Shown in pieces: positions 23,845 through 32,973 of a stretch of 34,470 bases of DNA (positions within the stretch are counted from its first letter, which is position 1; each line of letters begins with the position of its first letter). The stretch is from Caldibacillus thermoamylovorans (GTDB taxonomy: Bacteria > Bacillota > Bacilli > Bacillales > Caldibacillaceae), in assembly GCF_000751775.1 (NCBI RefSeq), contig NZ_CCRF01000088.1, positions 1 through 34,470 of the forward strand, written 5' to 3'. The notes beneath the pieces were generated by a model that worked only from the letters and a program-made list of their open reading frames with translations, was not told the origin of the DNA and searched no databases. A program made the translations under genes and the position numbers.

Positions 23845-23918
23845 TCGGGAAGACAGGATTTGAACCTGCGACCCCTACGTCCCGAACGTAGTGCTCTACC
23901 AAGCTGAGCTACTTCCCG
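23845..23918 (-). tRNA. tRNA-Pro (anticodon CGG)
   Basis: The minus strand gives a 74-nt cloverleaf. The acceptor stem is CGGGAAG with CTTCCCG and discriminator A; the D arm is GCTCAGCTTGGTAGAGC; the anticodon stem CTACG/CGTAG encloses TTCGGGA (anticodon CGG); the T arm contains GGTTCGAATCC. CCA is not encoded. It decodes CCG. It stands alone, with its own promoter and terminator. Confidence 0.96.
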
Positions 23919-23942
23919 TTGGCTTGTTTAATTACGAAAATG

Positions 23943-23971
23943 ATTATAGCATAACTTTTTTTACTTGTACA
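23943..23971 (-). promoter_or_regulatory. Promoter of the tRNA-Pro gene
   Basis: On the minus strand TGTACA (23966-23971), a 17-bp spacer and TATAAT (23943-23948) preceded by TGC (extended -10) lie 25 bp before the tRNA 5' end. Confidence 0.7.
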
Positions 23972-24016
23972 GTCGAATTTTGATTTCCCAATTTCACAAA
24001 TTTTTGTGCGTCTTAG

Positions 24017-24047
24017 TTGATTTTTATTTCAAAATCCTTGGTATAAT
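24017..24047 (+). promoter_or_regulatory. Likely promoter of the nhaC-type gene
   Basis: TTGATT (24017-24022) and TATAAT (24042-24047) are 19 bp apart, longer than ideal. They lie about 85 bp before the ATG. Confidence 0.5.
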
Positions 24048-24132
24048 GAAAGGGGATTACAGTTTTTCCCAACGAGAAAGCCCACTTTTGAATGGGTGAA
24101 AGTTGTTATATTTTGAGACGGGAGGAAAGCAT

Positions 24133-25584
24133 ATGAAAGATAATAAACAATTGAAAGCGATTCCTTTTTTTGCTGCCATACTACCATTACTTTTTATGAT
24201 ATCCTCAATGGCTTTGGTGGTTATTGTTTTTGAAGGTGGTGTTCATGTACCGCTAATTATCGGGGCTGTTGTCGGAGGGCTTATTGCTTGGAAATATGGT
24301 TACGATTGGATGACGATTGAAAAAGGGATTTATGATGCAATCCGTCTTGCACTACCGGCCATTTTAATTATCATGACAGTTGGCTTAATCATAAGTTCAT
24401 GGATTGGCGGCGGAATTATTGCCACCATGATTTATTATGGGCTCAAATTAGTTTCCCCTTCCTTATTTCTAGTAAGTATTTGTATTCTATGTTGTGTTGT
24501 CTCTTTGTCCATCGGCAGCTCTTGGTCAACAATGGGAACGATCGGTGTTGCCGGCATGGGCATCGGTCTCAGCATGGGAATATCCGCCCCTATCGTAGCC
24601 GGTGCAATCATTTCCGGTGCTTATTTTGGTGATAAAATGTCACCATTATCGGATACGACAAATCTAGCGTCCGGGATTACGGAAACGGATTTATTTGAAC
24701 ATATAAAACATATGATATACACAACCATCCCCGGATTAATTATTGCCCTTATTGTTTACTACATATTAGGAAGAAATATTGGTCAACATGACATGAACGG
24801 AACCAATATTGATGAAATTTTAACAGTAATGGATCAAGCTTTCGTCATTTCACCTTGGCTTTTGCTTGTACCCGTTATTATTATTCTCATGGTGGCAAAA
24901 AAAGTTCCTGCGTTGCCAGCCTTATTAACGGGTGCCTTTTTAGGTTGGTTTTGCCAAGTTTTTGTTCAAGGAGATCAGGTTTCCAATGCAATAATAGCCC
25001 TGACAGACGGCTATAGCATTGAAACCGGAAATAAGTTGGTGGATGAATTGTTCAATCGCGGCGGAATTGAAGATATGATGTACACCGTGTCATTAACGAT
25101 TGTGGCAATGTCATTCGCAGGAATCATGGAGTCTACAGGTATGCTGGAGGTTATTTTAAATAAAATCATGAAGGTTGCTAAATCGGCTAAAAGTTTAATT
25201 CCTATAACAGAATTCTCATCTTTTTTCACCAATGTGGTTTGTGCCGAACAATATATCTCTATCCTATTACCGGGAAGGATGTTTCCTGCCGCCTTTAAAA
25301 AATATCATTTAAAATCGAAAAATTTGTCAAGAGCTTTGGAAGATGCAGGGACCCTAACATCCCCGCTCGTTCCTTGGAATACATGCGGCGTGTTTATTGC
25401 ATCAACGTTAATGGTTAACCCGTTTGATTATATTCCATATGCGGTGCTGAACTACACAGTACCAATTATTGGCATTATTTTTGCCATAATTGGCTATAAA
25501 GTGGAGTATGTTGACCCTCATTCCGTGCAAAATACCGTGTTAACAAGCGACCAAAGCATAACCAGAAGCAAGGAGTTGCATTAG
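24133..25584 (+). CDS. nhaC: NhaC-family Na+/H+ antiporter
   Basis: This polytopic membrane protein (483 aa, about 11-12 hydrophobic segments) has the NhaC pattern: SIGSSWSTMGTIGVAGMGIG, GAIISGAYFGDKMSPLSDTT and, late, CAEQYISILLPGRM and TLTSPLVPWNTCG. Family members exchange Na+ for protons; some (MleN) couple malate-lactate exchange, so the substrate is not certain. The ATG at 24133 follows GGGAGG by 7-8 nt; a TTG at 24103 is in frame but lacks a ribosome site. Monocistronic: own promoter upstream, repeats and the metQ terminator downstream. Confidence 0.9.
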   Translation: MKDNKQLKAIPFFAAILPLLFMISSMALVVIVFEGGVHVPLIIGAVVGGLIAWKYGYDWMTIEKGIYDAIRLALPAILIIMTVGLIISSWIGGGIIATMIYYGLKLVSPSLFLVSICILCCVVSLSIGSSWSTMGTIGVAGMGIGLSMGISAPIVAGAIISGAYFGDKMSPLSDTTNLASGITETDLFEHIKHMIYTTIPGLIIALIVYYILGRNIGQHDMNGTNIDEILTVMDQAFVISPWLLLVPVIIILMVAKKVPALPALLTGAFLGWFCQVFVQGDQVSNAIIALTDGYSIETGNKLVDELFNRGGIEDMMYTVSLTIVAMSFAGIMESTGMLEVILNKIMKVAKSAKSLIPITEFSSFFTNVVCAEQYISILLPGRMFPAAFKKYHLKSKNLSRALEDAGTLTSPLVPWNTCGVFIASTLMVNPFDYIPYAVLNYTVPIIGIIFAIIGYKVEYVDPHSVQNTVLTSDQSITRSKELH

Positions 25585-25694
25585 CAATCAGGTTTTACTG
25601 GAACAACTGTAGTGTCAGATGGCGGAAGATTTTGTTAAGGTCAACTGTGTTACATTAGCAACCAGGTTTTTGCTTGAACAACTGTAGGCATCAT
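25575..25694. repeat. 74-bp tandem duplication spanning the nhaC stop codon
   Basis: GTTGCATTAGCAATCAGG at 25575 recurs as GTTACATTAGCAACCAGG at 25649, and both are followed by GGTTTT..(T)G-GAACAACTGTAG. The first copy contains the nhaC TAG. The remaining gap to metQ has only terminator-like hairpins. Confidence 0.8.
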
Positions 25695-25830
25695 CTGCAT
25701 AATTCATAAAGAAAAGGGACGTTTAGCCGTTCCCTCACACAAAACAACATATGGTAGCTAATCGACCTTGGAATGGTTCTTTTTATCAACCTTTAACATC
25801 ATTGTCCCGGTTTTTATAATTGTTCATGGA

Positions 25831-25857
25831 AAAGGGGCAGCTTAATTCGCCCCCTTT
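25831..25857 (-). terminator. Terminator of the metNPQ operon
   Basis: AAAGGGGC (25831-25838) and GCCCCCTTT (25849-25857) pair with one bulged C. On the minus strand the stem is followed by TTCC after CCCCTTTT. It lies 15 bp past the metQ stop. Confidence 0.65.
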
Positions 25858-25871
25858 CATTCGATAACGGT

Positions 25872-26711
25872 TTATTTTTCCATCCAAGTCGGTTTTCCAA
25901 AGCCTTTAAACTCTGAATCGATAACTTTTTCAAAATCATCCGATTGAACAACTTCAATGATATCTTTGGCGAATTGACTATTTTCATTTTCAGCTTTGAC
26001 TGCAACGACATTTCGATATTTATCATCCATATTTTCTAATGTAAGTGCGTCTAATAAATTCATCCCTGCTGCAATCGCAAAATTTCCTGGAACTGTTGAT
26101 AAATCTGCACTTTCAACAGCACGAGGGAGTTGTCCTGCTTCAAGCGGTTGGAATACCAGATTTTTTGGATTGCTGGTAACGTCCTTTTCAGAGACAGTTA
26201 ATGGATCCGCATCTTTACTAATTTCTAGTAAGCCCGCATCCCGGAGTGTATTAAATGCTCTGGCCGCATTTGTCGGATCATTCGGAATCGCAACAGTCGC
26301 TTTGTTTTTTACTTCATCAATAGAATGAAATACGTTTGAATAAACGCCCATCGGTGCTGTTGGAACTGTGATTAAGGCAGATAAGTCCATATTGTTTTCC
26401 TTTTCAAAGTTTTCCAGATAGATCGTGTGTTGGAATAGATTAGCATCAATACTTCCTTGATTCAAGGCGATATTTGGTTGAATGTAATCACTGAATTCAA
26501 CAAGTTCCACCTTATATCCTTTTTCTTCCAATTCGGGTTTAATTGCTTTTTTCACCATGTCTGCATATGGACCGGCTGTTGCACCGATTTTTATTTCTTT
26601 CTTTTCTGCATGTTCCTTACTTCCTGATGATTCTTTGCTCCCACTGTTTCCGCAAGCAGCAAGTAAGAAGATTGAAGATAAAACAATTAGAATCGATTTT
26701 ATTTTTTTCAT
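25872..26711 (-). CDS. metQ: Methionine-binding lipoprotein MetQ
   Basis: This NlpA-type lipoprotein has signal KKIKSILIVLSSIFLLAAC with the lipobox LAAC and a Gly/Ser linker, then KIGATAGPYADMV and IAIAAGMN-type elements of MetQ. It binds methionine at the cell surface for the MetNP transporter. I start at ATG 26709-26711 (279 aa), with GGAGG 7 nt before it; the upstream in-frame TTG at 26747 would add 12 residues before the signal peptide. Third gene of a SAM-riboswitch-controlled operon. Confidence 0.93.
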   Translation of the reverse strand: MKKIKSILIVLSSIFLLAACGNSGSKESSGSKEHAEKKEIKIGATAGPYADMVKKAIKPELEEKGYKVELVEFSDYIQPNIALNQGSIDANLFQHTIYLENFEKENNMDLSALITVPTAPMGVYSNVFHSIDEVKNKATVAIPNDPTNAARAFNTLRDAGLLEISKDADPLTVSEKDVTSNPKNLVFQPLEAGQLPRAVESADLSTVPGNFAIAAGMNLLDALTLENMDDKYRNVVAVKAENENSQFAKDIIEVVQSDDFEKVIDSEFKGFGKPTWMEK

Positions 26712-26775
26712 TTTATTTCCTCCATCATATTTTTTATATAACTGCAAGATTATTAAGCAGCATGTTACCTTAGTC

Positions 26776-27450
26776 TTATTTGTTTTTATTAACAGCTCTT
26801 GCCAACAAATCCCCGATCACTTGAATGATTTGGACAAGTATAATGAGGATAATAACGGTTGTGAACATGATGGTGTCGTCGTAACGGTAATAACCAAAGC
26901 GGATTGCCAAGTCACCGATTCCGCCGCCTCCAACTGTACCGGCCATAGCCGAAGTTCCGACCAGACTAATAATTGTAATCGTTACACTGGAAATGATTCC
27001 GGATTTTGCTTCCGGTAAAAGAACATCCTTAATAATCATCCAAGGGGTTCCACCGGCTGCAATGGCTGCTTCAATCACCCCGTAATCAATTTCCCGCAAC
27101 GCACTTTCCACAAGCCGGGCAAAAAACGGAATGGCCGCAACCGACAAAGAGACACTTGCTGCTGTAGGTCCAATCGTTGTCCCTACAAGGAAAATGGTTA
27201 ACGGGATTAAGGCAACTAGTAATATAATAAATGGGATCGAACGGATGACGTTCACAATAAATCCGATTACTAAGTTAATTACCCGGTTTTGCCAAAATAA
27301 ACCTTTGTCCGTTACAAAAAGTAAGAACCCTAATGGCAATCCAATCAACAAGGAGACTAGTAAGGAAATTCCCACCATGTACAATGTTTGTAAAAATGAA
27401 GTCTGTATTTCCGGCAGCATTTCAACTAAATGGGCAACATCAAATTCCAT
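26776..27450 (-). CDS. metP: Methionine ABC transporter permease
   Basis: This 224-residue membrane protein has five or so helices and the EAA coupling motif EAAIAAGGTPWMIIKDVLLP characteristic of the D-methionine/methionine permease (MetI in E. coli, MetP in B. subtilis). It starts inside the 3' end of metN (11-nt overlap), showing translational coupling, and precedes metQ by 64 bp. Confidence 0.94.
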   Translation of the reverse strand: MEFDVAHLVEMLPEIQTSFLQTLYMVGISLLVSLLIGLPLGFLLFVTDKGLFWQNRVINLVIGFIVNVIRSIPFIILLVALIPLTIFLVGTTIGPTAASVSLSVAAIPFFARLVESALREIDYGVIEAAIAAGGTPWMIIKDVLLPEAKSGIISSVTITIISLVGTSAMAGTVGGGGIGDLAIRFGYYRYDDTIMFTTVIILIILVQIIQVIGDLLARAVNKNK

Positions 27451-28453
27451 TGTTCAGCACCTCCACTTCCGCGTTTCGATGTTCAATATAGTGAATCGCT
27501 TTATTTATTTCTTCTTGATCGCCGGTAAGTTCCATAATAAAAATTCCCAGTGGCCGTTCCTGGATGTATTCAATGGAACCATGTAGAAAATTTCCGTTAA
27601 TTTGAAACTTCTTTAATGTTTCCGATACCACCCCTTCACCGGCAACCTCACCCCTAAACAGCAACTTCACTAAGGTTCCTTTCACCAATCGTAAAGTTGC
27701 TTTCGGTAAATCAAAGGATACGACACTTTGAATAAATTCCTTCGTCAGCTGTTCTTTCGGGGAAGCAAAAATATCATACACATTCCCCTGTTCTACGATT
27801 CTACCATTCTCCATAATTGCCATACGATGACAGATTTCTTTGACGACATCCATTTCATGAGTAATGATGATGATGGTAATGTTTAACTCTTTATTAATTT
27901 TTTTAAGCAAATTTAAAATTGATTTTGTTGTCGTTGGATCCAATGCCGATGTTGCTTCATCACATAGCAGGACTTTTGGATTATTCGCTAAAGCTCTGGC
28001 AATTCCGACCCGCTGTTTTTGCCCGCCGCTAAGTTGCCCGGGATAAACATCTTTTTTGTCCGCTAGACCGACCATGTCGAGCAGCTCAGCCACCCGTTTC
28101 TCAATTTTGTTTTTCGGTGTTTTCGATGCTTTTAATGCAAAAGCAATATTTTCTGCCACTGTTTTTTGACTCACCAAGTTAAAGTGTTGGAAAATCATTC
28201 CAATTTTTAAACGTGCTTGACGTAACCTTTTGCTATCCAGCTTGGTTAAATCCACCCCATCAACCGTAATTTTTCCGGAAGTCGGTCGTTCCAGTAAATT
28301 GATACAACGCAATAATGAACTTTTTCCCGCTCCCGAATAGCCCACGATACCAAATATTTCTTCATCGTGAATAGTGATAGAAACATTATCGACTGCTTTT
28401 ACTTCACGATCTTTTGAAAAATATGTTTTTGTTAAATTCTTTATATCAATCAT
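27440..28453 (-). CDS. metN: Methionine ABC transporter ATPase MetN
   Basis: This 337-residue ATPase shows Walker A GYSGAGKSSLLR, signature LSGGQKQRVGIARAL, Walker B VLLCDEATSALD and a C-terminal NIL/ACT-like domain (about 255-337, LRLVKGTLVKLLF onward), which lets intracellular methionine inhibit transport. GAGGGG precedes the ATG. First gene of metNPQ, directly downstream of a SAM riboswitch. Confidence 0.96.
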   Translation of the reverse strand: MIDIKNLTKTYFSKDREVKAVDNVSITIHDEEIFGIVGYSGAGKSSLLRCINLLERPTSGKITVDGVDLTKLDSKRLRQARLKIGMIFQHFNLVSQKTVAENIAFALKASKTPKNKIEKRVAELLDMVGLADKKDVYPGQLSGGQKQRVGIARALANNPKVLLCDEATSALDPTTTKSILNLLKKINKELNITIIIITHEMDVVKEICHRMAIMENGRIVEQGNVYDIFASPKEQLTKEFIQSVVSFDLPKATLRLVKGTLVKLLFRGEVAGEGVVSETLKKFQINGNFLHGSIEYIQERPLGIFIMELTGDQEEINKAIHYIEHRNAEVEVLNNGI

Positions 28454-28538
28454 GGTTACCCCTCTCTCATGTCCATGAAAATCCTACTATATGAATCTCC
28501 GGCAATGTGTTCACCATTACGCACAAAATGCCACCAAC

Positions 28539-28694
28539 AAAAAATGCCCCTCTCGTCTGAAAGGAGCATTGACATCTATTGATCTCAAACTCTTATCTCT
28601 CAGATGGCGAACCAATCTGCAGGAGTTAGCACCTTCCCTTTTCAGGGGGTTGCTGTGACTTCATAGGGCCTGTCCCTCAGTCACTCGTGATAAG
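28539..28694 (-). promoter_or_regulatory. SAM-I (S-box) riboswitch with expression-platform terminator
   Basis: On the minus strand the aptamer (28590-28694) begins CTTATCACGAGTGACTGAGG, continues with GGACAGGCCC, ATGAAGTCACAGCAACC and AAGGTGCTAACTCC, and closes with GAGAGATAAGAG, the classical S-box core. It is followed by a terminator: AATGCTCCT pairs with AGGGGCATT and TTTTTT follows. When SAM is abundant the aptamer forms and metNPQ transcription stops. The remaining 28695-28823 is AT-rich, without a gene. Confidence 0.96.
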
Positions 28695-28823
28695 ATAAAT
28701 GTTTTCCGTATATAATTTTTATAAATTTTATTTTAATGATTGTTACTAAGTCTGTCAATATTATAATCAAAATTAATTTTCCAAAAAATAGTTTTCAAAC
28801 AGGAACTATGACAAAAGTAATTT

Positions 28824-29600
28824 TTAATATAATTCCGGCCGGCGTGCATGAAAAATCGGAATGGTGTTCCGAACACGATCAACCTCGTCTAGCGGGATAT
28901 CTGCATAAAAGATGCCTTCTCCTTCTTCACTGCTTAAATAAACTTCTCCCCACGGTGAAATAATCATCGAATGCCCATTGTATTCATTATCCGGATCACT
29001 TCCTACCCGATTGGCTGCAACTACGAAACATTGATTTTCAATTGCACGGGCCTGCAACAAGATTTCCCAATGATCCATCCGTTGTTTCGGCCATTCAGCC
29101 GGGATAAACATTATTTTCGCTCCATCAAGCACATGTGCCCGAATCCATTCTGGGAAACGTAAATCAAAACAAATGACACCACCACATTCCACATGATCCA
29201 GCTTAAAAATATTTTTCGCTTGCCCGGCCTGCATATAAACAGGTTCATCCATTAACGGAAATAAATGGGCTTTATCATATTCTGCGACAATGTCCCCATT
29301 CCTGTTTGCCACATACATCGTGTTGAAGAACCCTTGAGCTTTTTTTGTTGCAACAGAACCGCCGACAACATGTATAGCGTGTTGTTTTGCAAGTCGGCTA
29401 AGCATATTTTTTGTCTGCTCTCCATTTTTATCTGCCAACTTTTCGAGGTCTTTCAACGCATATCCCGTATTCCACATTTCCGGAAAAACAATCACATCGG
29501 CATCTTGCTTGGCCGCTTGTGAAATAAAACTGTCTACTTGCAAAAAATTTTTTTCCGGTTCACCAAAAGCAATATCCATCTGTACAATTGCCATTTTCAT
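28824..29600 (-). CDS. mtnU: Carbon-nitrogen hydrolase, MtnU-like omega-amidase
   Basis: This nitrilase-superfamily amidase of about 258 residues has the catalytic Glu in VFPEMWNTGY, Lys in YDKAHLFP and Cys in VICFDLRFPEW. B. subtilis MtnU sits beside the transaminase MtnE in methionine salvage and probably hydrolyses 2-oxoglutaramate left by glutamine-dependent transamination. Here mtnE is the divergent neighbour, so the same role is inferred. I prefer ATG 29598-29600, although GTG 29609 and ATG 29606 are in frame; the ribosome site (GGGTGAT) is weak. Confidence 0.85.
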   Translation of the reverse strand: MKMAIVQMDIAFGEPEKNFLQVDSFISQAAKQDADVIVFPEMWNTGYALKDLEKLADKNGEQTKNMLSRLAKQHAIHVVGGSVATKKAQGFFNTMYVANRNGDIVAEYDKAHLFPLMDEPVYMQAGQAKNIFKLDHVECGGVICFDLRFPEWIRAHVLDGAKIMFIPAEWPKQRMDHWEILLQARAIENQCFVVAANRVGSDPDNEYNGHSMIISPWGEVYLSSEEGEGIFYADIPLDEVDRVRNTIPIFHARRPELY

Positions 29601-29636
29601 TATCATCACCCACTAGACATATATATTTTTAGATTA

Positions 29637-29720
29637 TAAAATTAGTGTTAAAATTGCAAACATATTCAATTATTCATTGGATGGATAATGCTAACGATTT
29701 TCATGTATAACACCAATTTT
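29637..29720. promoter_or_regulatory. Imperfect inverted repeat in the mtnU-mtnE divergent region
   Basis: AAAATTAGTGTTA (29637-29649) and TAACACCAATTTT (29708-29720) are inverted with one mismatch, 58 nt apart. They could be paired operator half-sites or chance in AT-rich DNA. No S-box precedes mtnE here. Confidence 0.3.
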
Positions 29721-29783
29721 GTTCGTTTTTTTAAAATAAACTTTATTATGTAAACCAATTTTCCATACAAAAGGTGAGATAAA

Positions 29784-30956
29784 ATGGACTACTCAGAAAA
29801 GCTAAAGAGTTTACCGACCCAATTCTTTGCAAACTTGGTCGGAAAGGTGAATAAAGCCATTGAGGATGGTCGTGATGTCATTAACCTCGGCCAAGGGAAT
29901 CCGGATCAACCGACACCGAAACATATCGTTCAAGCATTACAAAAAGCGGTTGAAGATCCAAATACGCACAAATATTCACCATTCCGCGGACTTCTCGAAT
30001 TAAAGGAAGCGGTGTGTGATTTTTACAAAAAAGAATACGATGTAGATGTGGATCCGGTGCGTGAAGTGGCCATTCTTTTTGGCGCAAAAGCGGGTTTGGT
30101 CGAGCTTCCCATGTGCTTACTTAACCCGGGCGACCTCATGCTTTTACCGGACCCGGGCTATCCTGATTATTTATCGGGAGTTGTGTTGGCAGGCGTAGAA
30201 TATGAGCTATTTCCATTGAAGGCGGAAAATCACTTTTTACCGGATTATAATGCCATTTCCAGTGATGTATTGGATGCGGCAAAACTGCTCTACTTAAATT
30301 ACCCGAACAATCCGACCGGAGCTGTTGCGAATCTTGGCTTTTTCAATCAAACTGTGAAATTGGCAAAAAAACATGAGATAACGGTCATGCATGATTTCGC
30401 TTATGGTGCCATTGGGTTCGACGGAAAAAAACCGGTTAGTTTCTTGCAAGCGGATGGCGCAAAGGATATTGGTGTGGAAATGTATACTTTGTCCAAAACT
30501 TATAATATGGCCGGCTGGCGCGTCGGATTCGCAGTTGGTAACCCGACCATTATCGAAGCAATAAACTTGATTCAGGATCATCTTTATGTCAGCCTTTTTC
30601 CCGCAGTGCAAAAAGCAGCCATTGCCGCATTAAGCGGGGATCAAACATGTGTAAAAGAGTTAGTTGCTCGCTATGAATCTAGGCGCAATGCTTTTGTTGA
30701 TGCATGCAAACAAATCGGCTGGGATGTTACTGCCCCAAAAGGATCATTTTTCGCATGGCTTCCGGTACCGGATGGGTTTACCAGTCAATCGTTTGCTGAT
30801 TATTTGTTGGATGCAGCTGATGTGGCGGTTGCACCCGGTAATGGTTTTGGCAAGTACGGAGAGGGGTTCATCCGGGTCGGTTTATTAATGGATGAATCCC
30901 GATTATTTGAAGCTGTACAGCGGATTGGGAATCTTGGCGTTTTTAAAAATAAATGA
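29784..30956 (+). CDS. mtnE: Methionine salvage aminotransferase MtnE (MtnV)
   Basis: This 390-residue PLP aminotransferase resembles B. subtilis MtnE over its whole length: LGQGNPDQPTP, HKYSPFRG, NYPNNPTGAV, HDFAYGA and the PLP lysine in YTLSKTYNMAGWRVGF. It converts 4-methylthio-2-oxobutanoate to methionine using an amino donor such as glutamine. AAAGGTGAG precedes the ATG. It is divergent from mtnU and next to the methionine importer, so this block groups methionine uptake and recycling. The other salvage genes (mtnK, A, W, X, B, D) are not in the window. Confidence 0.93.
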   Translation: MDYSEKLKSLPTQFFANLVGKVNKAIEDGRDVINLGQGNPDQPTPKHIVQALQKAVEDPNTHKYSPFRGLLELKEAVCDFYKKEYDVDVDPVREVAILFGAKAGLVELPMCLLNPGDLMLLPDPGYPDYLSGVVLAGVEYELFPLKAENHFLPDYNAISSDVLDAAKLLYLNYPNNPTGAVANLGFFNQTVKLAKKHEITVMHDFAYGAIGFDGKKPVSFLQADGAKDIGVEMYTLSKTYNMAGWRVGFAVGNPTIIEAINLIQDHLYVSLFPAVQKAAIAALSGDQTCVKELVARYESRRNAFVDACKQIGWDVTAPKGSFFAWLPVPDGFTSQSFADYLLDAADVAVAPGNGFGKYGEGFIRVGLLMDESRLFEAVQRIGNLGVFKNK

Positions 30957-31163
30957 TCGGCGAAAACATAATGCAATCCACCTATTGCAAGTGCTAATTG
31001 GAAAAACGCTTGATTGTCGTTCTAAAATTCAAAGATTCCATAAACGATTCATAATTGGTGATTAATTATATACATTTTAAATAAATTATACTAAAATAAT
31101 AGGGAATACTAAAATTTGGGATTAAATGGATATTTGTGACATTCCCGATTGGAGGAATCTTTA

Positions 31164-32012
31164 TTGCAAACCGAGTGGGCCTTTATTGACACCGGTCATC
31201 TAAGTGCGGCTGTCAATATGGCGTTTGACGAATGTTTGTTGAATTGGTACAGTCAAGGGAACATTCCACCGACACTCAGATTTTACGGGTGGAATAAACC
31301 GACTTTGTCCATTGGTTATTTTCAGCGGGCAAAAACTATAAATTTTGATGCGGTAAAAAAATATGACTGTGAATTTGTCCGGCGTTTAACCGGTGGAAGT
31401 GCAGTGCTTCACGATGATGAATTAACGTATAGTCTTGTGATTTCTGAACGTGATCCGGGTATCCCGAAATCGGTCACGAAGGCGTATTATGTTTTATCCC
31501 AAGGCATTTTGGAAGGATATAGGAATTTAGGAGTTCCGGCAGAATTTGCGATTCCCAAACGAGAAATTGACCAAGAACGTTCGGCCATCTGTTTTGAAAA
31601 GCCCTCTTTTTATGAAATGATTGTCGATGGAAAGAAAATTTGCGGAAATGCACAAACGAGGAAGAGCGGTGTTCTTATGCAGCATGGGTCTTTACCAATG
31701 AGTCTTGATACTGATATGCTTTTTGATTTGTTTGCTTTTTCCTCGGATGAGATGCGGAAAAGACGGAAGGAAAAGTTTGCTGCTAAGGCTACCTCTATCA
31801 AAGATGTAATAAATAAAACTTTGACATATGAGACGATGGTGGCAGCTTTCAAAAAAGGTTTTGAGACCGGGCTCGGAATTCACCTTTCTCCGTTGACATT
31901 AACGGATGACCAGTGGGAGGAAATTCAGAAGTTAGCTCAGAGCAAATATGCGACAGATTTGTGGAATTATTATACGACCAAGGAGCGTGAAACCATTGGC
32001 ACAGGAAACTGA
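31164..32012 (+). CDS. lipM: Octanoyltransferase LipM
   Basis: This member of the lipoate ligase fold family (282 aa) resembles B. subtilis LipM, which moves octanoate from acyl-carrier protein to GcvH to begin lipoate synthesis. It shows [36 protein letters not shown], the probable catalytic Cys in [12 protein letters not shown] (about C143) and [17 protein letters not shown]. The start is TTG 31164, 8 nt after GGAGG (31151-31155); an upstream in-frame TTG at 31149 overlaps that site. Its 3' end overlaps lipA by 17 nt. The 30957-31163 gap is AT-rich and should hold the promoter. Confidence 0.92.
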   Translation: MQTEWAFIDTGHLSAAVNMAFDECLLNWYSQGNIPPTLRFYGWNKPTLSIGYFQRAKTINFDAVKKYDCEFVRRLTGGSAVLHDDELTYSLVISERDPGIPKSVTKAYYVLSQGILEGYRNLGVPAEFAIPKREIDQERSAICFEKPSFYEMIVDGKKICGNAQTRKSGVLMQHGSLPMSLDTDMLFDLFAFSSDEMRKRRKEKFAAKATSIKDVINKTLTYETMVAAFKKGFETGLGIHLSPLTLTDDQWEEIQKLAQSKYATDLWNYYTTKERETIGTGN

Positions 32013-32931
32013 ATACATACGGAAACCGGAATGGCTGAAAATCAAATTGAATACGACGCAATCTTACGGTAATATTAAAAATTTGGTTAAAGGCAATCGA
32101 TTAAATACGGTTTGTGAAGAAGCCAGATGCCCGAATATTTATGAATGCTGGAGTGAACGAGGCACAGCTACATTCATGATTTTAGGAAATGTTTGTACGC
32201 GCGGCTGTCGTTTTTGTGCAGTCGCTACCGGCCGACCGACAGAACTGGATTTGGCGGAACCTGAGCGAGTAGCTGATTCGGTGAGCGTCATGGGATTAAA
32301 GCATGTCGTTGTCACATCGGTAGCCCGCGATGATTTAAATGACGGCGGTGCAGCTGTGTTTGCGGAAACGGTTCGCGCCATTCGCCGGAAAAGTCCGGGT
32401 ACAACGATTGAAATTTTGCCATCTGATATGAAAGGCGATTATGAAAGCTTACGAACATTGATGGACAGTAAGCCGGATATTTTTGACCATAATGTGGAAA
32501 CTGTTCGCCGCTTGACCCCGAGAGTTCGTGCCATTGCCAAATATGACCGCTCCCTTGAATTATTGAAACGGGTAAAAGAAATCAGTCCTGAAACTCCGAC
32601 AAAATCAAGCATTATGGTCGGACTAGGGGAGACAAAAGATGAGATTCTTGAAACAATGGACGATTTGCTAGCTCATCATGTGGATATTATGACAATCGGG
32701 CAATATATGCAACCGACGAAAAAGCATTTAAGAGTTGAGCGTTACTATCATCCGGATGAATTTGCCGAATTGAAAGAAATTGCATTGGCGAAAGGATTCA
32801 AACATTGTGAATCCGGCCCATTTGTCCGCACCTCTTATCATGCTGATGAACAAGTCGGCAAACCGCAAACCCAACAGAAACTGGAATATTTAAAGGGGCT
32901 CGATCAGCAAGAAGAAATACAGACAAGTTGA
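31996..32931 (+). CDS. lipA: Lipoyl synthase LipA
   Basis: This radical-SAM enzyme (311 aa) inserts two sulfurs into the octanoyl chain. It has the auxiliary-cluster motif C-x4-C-x5-C (C40, C45, C51), the radical-SAM C-x3-C-x2-C (C67, C71, C74) and the C-terminal RTSYHAD with the cluster-ligating serine. I start at TTG 31996, 10 nt after AAGGAG (31980-31985); the protein then begins [17 protein letters not shown], matching B. subtilis LipA. An ATG at 31948 would add 16 residues without a ribosome site. It overlaps lipM, giving a lipM-lipA operon. The 52-bp array follows. Confidence 0.95.
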   Translation: MAQETEYIRKPEWLKIKLNTTQSYGNIKNLVKGNRLNTVCEEARCPNIYECWSERGTATFMILGNVCTRGCRFCAVATGRPTELDLAEPERVADSVSVMGLKHVVVTSVARDDLNDGGAAVFAETVRAIRRKSPGTTIEILPSDMKGDYESLRTLMDSKPDIFDHNVETVRRLTPRVRAIAKYDRSLELLKRVKEISPETPTKSSIMVGLGETKDEILETMDDLLAHHVDIMTIGQYMQPTKKHLRVERYYHPDEFAELKEIALAKGFKHCESGPFVRTSYHADEQVGKPQTQQKLEYLKGLDQQEEIQTS

Positions 32932-32949
32932 TGGAGGAAACCGAGACCA

Positions 32950-32973
32950 GTGAAAAAACTGTCTTTGGGTTAG
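32950..32973 (+). pseudogene. Possible truncated gene start between lipA and the array
   Basis: GGAGG at 32933-32937 is followed 12 nt later by GTG AAA AAA CTG TCT TTG GGT TAG. MKKLSLG looks like the first residues of a secreted or lipoprotein signal, and some Bacillus genomes have a small lipoprotein gene (yutC) after lipA. It may be the stub of a gene displaced by the repeat array. Very short, so tentative. Confidence 0.25.

Noticed and set aside
23681-23902. Minus-strand ORF over the tRNA
   Set aside because: It runs through the tRNA-Pro gene and its terminator; it is a chance frame.
26557-27018. Plus-strand ORF across metQ/metP junction
   Set aside because: It spans the intergenic gap between two well-supported minus-strand genes and lacks a ribosome site.
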